DNA of 64,000 bases, from positions 919,161-983,160 of the forward strand of contig SCFE01000022.1 of NCBI GenBank assembly GCA_004352715.1, given 5' to 3'. The notes beneath the pieces are model-generated. The model ran no database searches. It was not told the DNA's origin and worked only from the letters and a program-made list of their open reading frames with translations. This DNA comes from Hofstenia miamia. Taxonomy: Eukaryota > Xenacoelomorpha > Acoela. How positions within the stretch are numbered: the stretch's first letter is position 1; every line of letters starts with the position of its first letter. The translations under genes were made by a program, and so were the position numbers. Positions 13,101 to 24,103 of this stretch are shown here, in pieces.

Positions 13101-16100
13101 ATGTTAGTCAATGCATTTTTCAAAGAATATTGTGTTTACAGTTAGTATTGCTAGTGATTAAACTAGCAACATGTTCATTTAGCTTTCTATCCGTCCCCTG
13201 TCTTTTATATTGTTATTACTGATTAATTAAATATTGCCTTTGTGTTCCAACAATTTTGGGCTGATATTGTTTAATCGTGTAAAAGCATGCTGGTAGAGAC
13301 TGGTTACTAGAGGATCTTTTAATGTCCTGCTTTTGTTGAGATTTCTTATGTTGCCAATACTTTGTAGGATCTCCTTTCTAGAAAACTGGAGTTGCGTCTG
13401 CCTATTTAAGAATTTCTGAAAAAAAATTGTCTATGCAAAATTTATAAAAGCAAAGGTAATCAATCTATTCCTTATGATCAATATTGGAATACCACAGCTG
13501 CCACTCGAAGCGCTTGGATCCATTGCACATATCGCATGTAGAACTTTGTGTTTGTTTATATCTAATTGAAAAGAATGCATCTAATTGATATATTTTGTTC
13601 CCAAAAGGAACTACTTCACCTTTATAAGTCCGTAGTTTTTTAAAAGTGTGATTTATTTTATTCACTAATATCATTCATTGTTGATGACTCTATTGGTTAT
13701 ATTGTAGAACAAACCTTTTTTCCCGATTTAAATTATCGTAGAAGCATTGAGGATTTTAATTTTGTTGTTTTAGCGTGAATAACTTGGTTTTTACACAATT
13801 GAAGTTATCAATGTTGGTTTCTGATGTCTTTATATTTAGATACTCTCATATTTTCTATTTTTCTTTTCCTAACACTTGAATTTTTTACTCTTTACATTTT
13901 AACACTGACAAGATTTGATATCCGCATATCTAAATGGTGCTGTTTTGTTTAAGCAAAAACTTTATCCACAGCACTTGAATCACTGAGAGTGTAATGTAAT
14001 CTAGCAATTCAGAGAAGAGATGCTTGTTGAATTCTTTGAATCTTTCTCTAAGAAATCTTTTCCGTACAATAGGAATGTGCATTGTGCTTAAGATATACAC
14101 ACATAAATTGTGGTCAGTGAACGGATTAAATACATGGGTTTCTTAATCTATACGTTTGTCAAGAAGTAGTCAATCAAACTTAAGTTCCTCATTGGTATCT
14201 TCTTATTTACCATGTTCAAATATGTTGCATCACAGGGATATTTAATGAATGCATATTCGGTATTTGAAAGATAGATATCTTTTTCAAGTTGAAATGCACT
14301 TTGTAGTTTTGACTCTATGATTTCTTGCAGTGGATAAATCAAGTTGACTAGGGAAAGTGATAGAGACTGGTCATGAAATTATTCAAGCATCGACCATAAA
14401 TCAGCAATTGGTATTTGAAAAGGACTGTTTGGAAGGATTATTTTAAACACATACCATTGAGAACAACAGCACAGCCACAGCAGAAAGATAAACAACTGGT
14501 GAAGAGGTTGCCATTAAGATTAGAGAAACGAGAAGCAATGCTAACACCACCGTGGTGATCACATGGGTGATCCATACAGGCGAGAACTTTGAGAGTAGTT
14601 AGGAAAAACAGCACTGTCAGCGGCAGCAGGATAAAGCCAGGGTTCAGTGATAAAATGAAGTCAACAGGTCACTGCAAGAAGAAGTTATAGAACCTGAGAC
14701 GGTGGTTTAAGGATACAGGACTGTGCACATTGGCGAGTAATACAGAAAATCCAGTTAAGTGGAGGAGTAAGTCCAGAGTGATACGGGCCAGGTAGTCAAT
14801 AATCACAAGGAACAACACAACAGTTGATACAAAGACGAAACTGGTTGCACTCATCAGAGATAGTGGTGGCCCAAGAGGCCGTCAGTCTATGCATCAGGAT
14901 TCATGAGTGAGAGATGAGAATTTTGATTGCAGACAAAATGAACTGATGAGAATGAAGAATCAGTACTTGGTGGGATGGGAATGACATCATAAAATGGAAT
15001 TGAGGAAGGATGAATGTGATCAGCAACAATGTGCAAAGCAGAGACAGAGTTAGCAAAACAGCAAATATAGATATGAGCTTTGTGATTAAGATGTGGAAAT
15101 GAACTGATCAAGACAGCGGGAGTTAACAGCTTGAATAATTACCAAGGATTTGACGAGGATGATAGTGATAAGTAGGTAAAAAATGGCCTTATTCGGGCCA
15201 GGCGAGTGTGTAGAAAGGGGAGCAACAGCTGGTAATGAACGTGGAGTATGATGATTGATGAGTAGGAATGGCACAAATCAATCAATACAAAGAACAATAT
15301 CAGATGCATATTTTATTGAAATCTATTTAATTCTTGCTGACAAGAATGTTAAGTAAACGGAATTTACAATGAACCACCTTTTTATAAAATGCGTTTGCTC
15401 CACCCCGGCATCTTACTCTGTTCTACTATAATTCTAATTCCCTCATGAGTGTCATGAGAGACGGAAGTTGGGGAACGAAATGAGCAATTTCATCATAGTT
15501 AAATTATCTTTGTATTCCGGTATATCTGATAAATTCGGATATTTAACGATTCGATCAGCATAAACGGCTTCATGCACTGTTATGAAGTCACTACAAAATT
15601 CACAATGTGAATTATCGGCAAAAACCGAGTCAATATGAAATTGGCTTTCAATTCTCAATTGCTCCTCGGACCGCTGTAAGCCTAAGGTTGGCATATTCGT
15701 CAAACCTACATCTGACATCATTCATAAGAATTGTTTTTTCAATGTTCTTTTGGTATGAATTTATGTTTGCGATTAGATCCAACATTTTCCGTTTTTTGTA
15801 ACACCTCCTAGTGTTGTTGCTGTCTCTCATACAGTTGCGATTTTGACTTGCCGATGCAAGGACCTGAAATTAAAATCAAACTTGTAATGATTTCAAATTA
15901 TATAAGCATGGAATGAATTGTATAATTGCGGTTTTATAGTCTACATACAGTCGAATGAATAGAAAAAGTGTTAATTTTTTTAGACACTGTTGATAAACAG
16001 ATGACGAAATAATTTCATTAAGTGACAAAATATTAGTTTTGTTCTTTAGAATTTTTGTCCAACTTAGGGCGGGGCTGTGTCTAGGTTAGAGAATGTTGGT

Positions 16101-19100
16101 TACTGCTAAGCACTATATTGATAGGCTTGTAAATTTTCATTATTTTATGCTTTCAGAAGTACTTGAAATAATGAGTTGCTTTGTTATATTTTAAGCATTA
16201 CTATAAACATTTTGAATTTATTTGAAAAACAATCTCTTTTGGTGGAGATGAAAATATGAGATCTCAACAGTGAAATTAAAAAGTCTGGTATGATGTGTCG
16301 AGAAATTTTATTTACAGATTTGAATACAGAAATATATCATTTCATGTTTAGGATCTGATAATCATGGAGTTATAGAAGTCCCAGTTACTGATGAAGAAAC
16401 TCCTTTAAATACCACTGATGAAAATAGTGAATTCGGTTAGTCTTCCACGTTAATGCTTTTCTAAATAGAGTTTAGACGTTGTTTCTGAAGAACAAGCCAT
16501 GCTTGACAATGTGAAAAATGACTACAGTGTTTCTGAAAGTACGCAATCTGATGATACAATGAAAACCGAGTCAGACAAGCAAGGATTAGTGGTTGATTCC
16601 GAAAGGGTTTCTCCTCCCATCCTTGAAAGCAATCACAACAAGGTAGAAGAGAACAATGTGTCTTCAGATAAAAAACAGCCTTTCACATCAGTTGCTGAGT
16701 TTGAAGGTAATACGAATATCATTGATTACTAATATTTATTGATTTCAAGATTTCGAAATTTTATAATTCACATTTATTAAGACGATTCACTCAAACCCGC
16801 CTTATCAAATAATGTGGAATCTTCAGAAGTGTCCTCTAATAACGGATCATATCAAGTAAGTTCGTCGGAAGAGCAAGATGTTAGCATTGTCGATCTAATA
16901 GATGAAAATGATAAGACATCTGATCATCAAAGTAGTGCTTCATCCATCGTTGATATTGTTCTCACGGAGGCTGAGCCATTGCTGGCTGTTAATACAAGTA
17001 TGTTTTCTAATTATAGTTTATTTGTAGGTTTTTTAAATGTTAACATAGTTTATTTCTGTGCCAGATATTTATATTTTAACTGCCAAATATTTCTTGTGCT
17101 AGCAATTTCTTCTTTCTATATTTGCAATGGCTTTGCATCTTATAGCCTATATTCCATTGTTTTTATGTACATTTTGTAAAAGGAAAATCTCTAAGCTTAT
17201 AACCTATTCTATTAATTTCTTGTCTTATAGTTAAGAGCATGCTCATTTCCTTAGTCTGAAGTAATCCGTGTTCGATGTAGTATACTTGATATAAATTTTG
17301 TCATTCTCCACTCTCCCGCTGTCACTCTACTTCCATGCCTGTGATCTCCTTCTGTTCAATCGACTACTTCCTCGCACATTGGATCTTGATCCTTTTGATT
17401 TAATTAAGTTCTCTAATTCCTGCTGCACTCGCTCTGATGATGTTGTCACCTTCTCCATTCGTCGTATGAAGAAACATCGCACCCTTCACTCGTTTTTCAA
17501 TCGTGCTTGTACTGCTGCTAATTACATCTTGACTCGCAGCCCTCCAACAGCGATTGATTTCTTTTCCCCGCCACCGAGCTTCAAGAAATCTTTGATGGCT
17601 TTCCTCTTTGCTGAGCCCTTCTCCAACTTCGCCTACTCTTCCATTTGCTCCTATTTCATCTCCTGTGACTGTCCTCGCTGCCGTAAAACTTGACTTGTTT
17701 TTATTTTTTTTGTTGTGTATGCCTTCAGCGGCTAAATAAAGTCATTGATTATTATTATTATCATTGACAGTTCTTATAGTTTTTACTTTGTTTTTTATCA
17801 TTATTGAATGATGTCGTTTAAGGGCAATTTGTTATTTTATTAAGGCTCTCGTGTTCTTCTATGCAAAAACGTTTGAATAAAGTTCACGCATGCGTAAAAT
17901 GATTCATTGGTCATTACTATGATTGTCAACCAAAAATTTCTGAGATCCCTTGCTAAAGCAAGTCAAAATAAAGTAGTTAGCCAAACATCTAATTTATTCC
18001 TTCAAAATAAACAACTCCACTGATATAAATTTCGGGGAACGCCTATCTTCTATCCATTGTTCTACAATATCTTCAACTGTGCAGATTTGGCATCTGAAAT
18101 CTCCTCCACGGCTTGGAGAGGCGGCTTTGACCTCTTCTTTCATTTTGGGAACGAAATAATAATCCCTGGCAGATAGGTCAGAGGCGTATGCGAGATGTGT
18201 GATCACCTCCCCATCCCAAATATTTGTTGTTTGAGGACTACGGCAGCTCGGTGAGATCCAGTACTGTCATAGCAGAGGATGAATGGGCTCTGTGTCCAAA
18301 ATTATTAGGTGCCTTCTGCAAGAGCGCAGGTTTGTGCGCCACAACCCACCTATGCAGTTCTCCAGTAACAGTTGTTCCTACAGGAACTACTTAATTCACT
18401 GGGATTTAGAAAATGATCTACTTCACGACAATAGCGCCTCAAATGATTTGGAAAAGTCAGCAAACGGTTTTGTTTACTCCTCGTCAAAACCAATCGAAGC
18501 AGTTTTTTCTCAATTTTCAACTTTTTGTCTGAATCTCATGAAATTTTAATTCATATGCCATCTCATCAACTCTAATTTTCCGATCCTCTGCAACCACTCT
18601 CTTCACGGTGTTTACCATTTATTTGTCTGCAATTTTTCGGACAATCACCTCTTGGCNTGTTTCTGAAAGTACGCAATCTGATGATACAATGAAAACCGAG
18701 TCAGACAAGCAAGGATTAGTGGTTGATTCCGAAAGGGTTTCTCCTCCCATCCTTGAAAGCAATCACAACAAGGTAGAAGAGAACAATGTGTCTTCAGATA
18801 AAAAACAGCCTTTCACATCAGTTGCTGAGTTTGAAGGTAATACGAATATCATTGATTACTAATATTTATTGATTTCAAGATTTCGAAATTTTATAATTCA
18901 CATTTATTAAGACGATTCACTCAAACCCGCCTTATCAAATAATGTGGAATCTTCAGAAGTGTCCTCTAATAACGGATCATATCAAGTAAGTTCGTCGGAA
19001 GAGCAAGATGTTAGCATTGTCGATCTAATAGATGAAAATGATAAGACATCTGATCATCAAAGTAGTGCTTCATCCATCGTTGATATTGTTCTCACGGAGG

Positions 19101-22100
19101 CTGAGCCATTGCTGGCTGTTAATACAAGTATGTTTTCTAATTATAGTTTATTTGTAGGTTTTTTAAATGTTAACATAGTTTATTTCTGTGCCAGATATTT
19201 ATAGTTTAACTGCCAAATATTTCTTGTGCTAGCAATTTCTTCTTTCTATATTTGCAATGGCTTTGCATCTTATAGCCTATNCTCCACTGATATAAATTTC
19301 GGGGAACGCCTATCTTCTATCCATTGTTCTACAATATCTTCAACTGTGCAGATTTGGCATCTGAAATCTCCTCCACGGCTTGGAGAGGCGGCTTTGACCT
19401 CTTCTTTCATTTTGGGAACGAAATAATAATCCCTGGCAGATAGGTCAGAGGCGTATGCGAGATGTGTGATCACCTCCCCATCCCAAATATTTGTTGTTTG
19501 AGGACTACGGCAGCTCGGTGAGATCCAGTACTGTCATAGCAGAGGATGAATGGGCTCTGTGTCCAAAATTATTAGGTGCCTTCTGCAAGAGCGCAGGTTT
19601 GTGCGCCACAACCCACCTATGCAGTTCTCCAGTAACAGTTGTTCCTACAGGAACTACTTAATTCACTGGGATTTAGAAAATGATCTACTTCACGACAATA
19701 GCGCCTCAAATGATTTGGAAAAGTCAGCAAACGGTTTTGTTTACTCCTCGTCAAAACCAATCGAAGCAGTTTTTTCTCAATTTTCAACTTTTTGTCTGAA
19801 TCTCATGAAATTTTAATTCATATGCCATCTCATCAACTCTAATTTTCCGATCCTCTGCAACCACTCTCTTCACGGTGTTTACCATTTATTTGTCTGCAAT
19901 TTTTCGGACAATCACCTCTTGGCGCATGAAATAAGGGTCGAAATTTGGCAACCCACCTTTGAATCGTTGAAAGCCTTATACCTTTTCCTGCATTATCTCT
20001 TCACGGTTGAAAGCTACTGCTATTCCTGCCATCAGTCTAACGTCCGTCTGGATTGCTTGCGAAGTATATAAGTCCCAGTGAACTCTATTAACTGACTGGT
20101 ATTTGTCAACAGCGTACTCAGAGTCACGTAAACTTGCATGCAAAATAGACTGAAGATCATTCAGTGTTGTTTTAGCAGAAATATCTCCAAGCTTTTTGAA
20201 TGACCCTCCTAAAAATATTCAAATTTTAGTGAAAATCCCCCATTGTTGAAGTAAAATTTTATTAAATAATACAGTTACCTTAAATAAGCAGGAAATTTTA
20301 ATTTAATATAATATGGATTTTAAAAACTAATATTAACGCAATTTTCATTTCATTATATTACAAACTAAGGTTTATTATTTAGTCAATAAAATAATCAAAT
20401 TTTTGTTTAGTTATTTCCAATTAATAAAGAAATTTCATTTAAGATAAAAACTTGATTTAATCCAGAAGTTTATAGATTTGCTTAAATGTAATGTTATATT
20501 TTGTAGTTTTAGTTAAAAATAATAATTTTTATATGGCATTGTGATTCTATAAGTTATATTGCTTAAATATATACCGCGTGCTATCGCGTGTTACCACGGG
20601 CTACAAATTATGACAATTTATCGTTCTATATCGATTATATTTTAGACTTTTTGTGTATTTTTTGTATTTCACATCGTTTTTGGGCATAAATTAGTGTTTA
20701 CTTTGTCCGCGTCTTACGTATGCTCCGCATGTTGCTATTCAAGTTCGCCTTCATTTCCATAATACATGAATAACTCCCATACCTTTGGTTTTAAAAATCT
20801 GTGATGCTCATCTCGCACCATTTGGGAACCACTGTCTTAATTAATAATATATTATCATTTAGTTATCACATATAATATCATTTGTTCGCTTCAACCTGTC
20901 TGTCAATTCTATTACCCCATCTGCTTGTCCTGCTGCTCCTCAATTTGCTCGATCTAACAGTGACTTTGTATCTCTAAATGCTACTCTCTCTTCATTCTCC
21001 ATTTTTAATGACTCTTTCTCTACTGGCACACCTTCCTTCACCAAGTTATTTCATCCTTTGTTCCTCTTCGTTGGAAAAAGCGTATTTCTCTCCTTTTCTA
21101 TTTCTCATCCCTTACTGTACACTCCTTGAATAAACTTGAACTTTTTAAACGCCCTTACGGTCCTTCCAAATCTTCAAAACTCTTTTTTCTCACAAAAGAC
21201 GTCACCACTCGACAAAATCTCTCTGCTGTCTAACTTCTCATCTGGTTCTCTTCAAGACTCTTATTCTTTCTTGCATTCCCTTCATTCCAATCCTGACCTC
21301 CCCAGCTTGAAATGGAACCATCTTTCTGCTCTTTTAAATCTGGAGAAAGATGATTTCTTTAATGCCTATTTCGCCTTTAATTTCTCTGATAATAATAACA
21401 ATAATAATGAATGACTTTATTTAGCAGTTTTACGACAGTGAGGACAGTCACAGGAGATGAAATAGGAGCAGATGGAAGGTGAAAACATCATCCAATTGAA
21501 GGCATGTTTCTCGAAACATTCCATAGAGTGGAACAAGGAACGAGAAGGCCAAAAACAGGGAGAAGCATAGAGAAGAATGGCGCGAGGAATGGACTTGAAC
21601 AAAGAGAGTTTCACAGTAGCTGTGGAATTAAAGGGAACATTGCGGAAGAGGGCAAAGAGTGAGGAATTAGCTTTGCGAAGACGTAAGGACACATGACCAG
21701 ACCAATTTAAGTTATCAGCAAGTTGAACTCCAAGATGAGTATGATGAGGGGAAAAGTTCACAGGAAGAGAAAGATCAGAAGGGGGAGATACAGAAAAGAA
21801 ATACCGCATGTCTTGGTTGGGATAAAATCAAGATGGTTAACGGAAGACCAAGTAACCAAAAGCTCAAGATCAGAGGTAATATTGGAGGCAAAAGAACTAC
21901 CAAAGTTGAAAATCGCAGTGTCATCAACGTACAATAGACAGGATGAGTTGAGGACAGATTGAGAGAGGTCGTTGATAGCAATGAGGAAGAAGAGAACAGC
22001 AAACACAAAACCTTGAGGAGCACCACTAGACACAGGAGCAGGAGAGGAAATAGCCGAGTTGATTTTAACACACTGACGACGATTGGAGAGGTAAGATTAG

Positions 22101-24054
22101 AAGAGTTCGATGAAATCAGCATCAAAGCTAAATAAACGTAGTTTGTCAAGAAGAATAGAATGTGGGAGTCGATCAAAAGCTTTAGAAATGTCAAGAAAGA
22201 TAGTGCAACCAGGATCATTACGATAAGAGTGGAAATAGTAAGTTAGTGATGGTAGAACGACCCGGAAGGTTACCATGCTGAGAAGAGGAGATGAGGTGAC
22301 GAACTTTAGGGAAAACCTAACGAAAGACAAGGCGCTCAAAGGTGATAGACAGTCGAGATAGAATAGCTATTGGATGATAAGAAGTGACTTGAGAGGAGGG
22401 AAGCTGATTGGATTTTAGCAGTGGAGAGATCCCAGGGAGTCTGAGAGCTTTCCTCAGGACTCTAGCTGTTCCTAACAATGCTGCCTTCTGTGCTACTGCT
22501 CCTCCCCACTTTGGTACTCCCAACTGCTCCAAGTATCTCTTATGCTTCTTACTTACTGCTCCTAGTGCTCCTACTACTACCGGGACTACTTCAACCTTCT
22601 TTAACTTCCACAGTCTTTCTATTTCCTCTGCTAACTCTCTGTACTTGTCAATCTTCTCTTTCTCTTTGCTTTCTACATTTCTGTCTTTTGGTACTGCTAT
22701 GTCTATCACTGTTCCTAATCTTTTCTCTTTGTCTACCACTACTATGTCTGGCCTCCGTGCTTCTATCACTTTGCTCGTCTGTATGTTGAAGTCCCACAGT
22801 ATCTTAACCTTCTCATTTTCTATGACGCCCTGTGGCTTGTGCTCNNNNNNNNNNNNNNNNNNNNNNNNNNNNNNNNNNNNNNNNNNNNNNNNNNNNNNNN
22901 NNNNNNNNNNNNNNNNNNNNNNNNNNNNNNNNNNNNNNNNNNNNNNNNNNNNNNNNNNNNNNNNNNNNNNNNNNNNNNNNNNNNNNNNNNNNNNNNNNNN
23001 NNNNNNNNNNNNNNNNNNNNNNNNNNNNNNNNNNNNNNNNNNNNNNNNNNNNNNNNNNNNNNNNNNNNNNNNNNNNNNNNNNNNNNNNNNNNNNNNNNNN
23101 NNNNNNNNNNNNNNNNNNNNNNNNNNNNNNNNNNNNNNNNNNNNNNNNNNNNNNNNNNNNNNNNNNNNNNNNNNNNNNNNNNNNNNNNNNNNNNNNNNNN
23201 NNNNNNNNNNNNNNNNNNNNNNNNNNNNNNNNNNNNNNNNNNNNNNNNNNNNNNNNNNNNNNNNNNNNNNNNNNNNNNNNNNNNNNNNNNNNNNNNNNNN
23301 NNNNNNNNNNNNNNNNNNNNNNNNNNNNNNNNNNNNNNNNNNNNNNNNNNNNNNNNNNNNNNNNNNNNNNNNNNNNNNNNNNNNNNNNNNNNNNNNNNNN
23401 NNNNNNNNNNNNNNNNNNNNNNNNNNNNNNNNNNNNNNNNNNNNNNNNNNNNNNNNNNNNNNNNNNNNNNNNNNNNNNNNNNNNNNNNNNNNNNNNNNNN
23501 NNNNNNNNNNNNNNNNNNNNNNNNNNNNNNNNNNNNNNNNNNNNNNNNNNNNNNNNNNNNNNNNNNNNNNNNNNNNNNNNNNNNNNNNNNNNNNNNNNNN
23601 NNNNNNNNNNNNNNNNNNNNNNNNNNNNNNNNNNNNNNNNNNNNNNNNNNNNNNNNNNNNNNNNNNNNNNNNNNNNNNNNNNNNNNNNNNNNNNNNNNNN
23701 NNNNNNNNNNNNNNNNNNNNNNNNNNNNNNNNNNNNNNNNNNNNNNNNNNNNNNNNNNNNNNNNNNNNNNNNNNNNNNNNNNNNNNNNNNNNNNNNNNNN
23801 NNNNNNNNNNNNNNNNNNNNNNNNNNNNNNNNNNNNNNNNNNNNTTCTCCTAGGAAGTTGCCAACCAAGGCTTAAGAGACCTTCCTGCCCCATGAGCTTT
23901 CATGTTGGACTGCCCTTGTCCTAGGAAGTTGCCAACCAAGGCTTTAGAGTGCTTCCTACCCTGTGAGCTAAGTCATCCAGTTTGCTAACCACGATCACAG
24001 TTGCTTAACCTCAGCTTACCAATCTGTGTCTCTACCAACTGGGCTACCTGCCCA

Positions 24055-24103
<49 letters not shown>

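Noticed and set aside
21723-21962. Plus-strand frame rich in Lys/Arg/Glu within the LINE-A copy
   Set aside because: It is the antisense of RT coding with the YVDD box on the other strand.
22845-23844. Very long open frames over the N gaps (here and at 32802, 55089, 61941)
   Set aside because: They consist of undetermined residues; the N run simply lacks stop codons.
24010-24055. A functional tRNA gene on the minus strand
   Set aside because: There is an A-box-like stretch but no cloverleaf and no good B box; more likely a SINE head.
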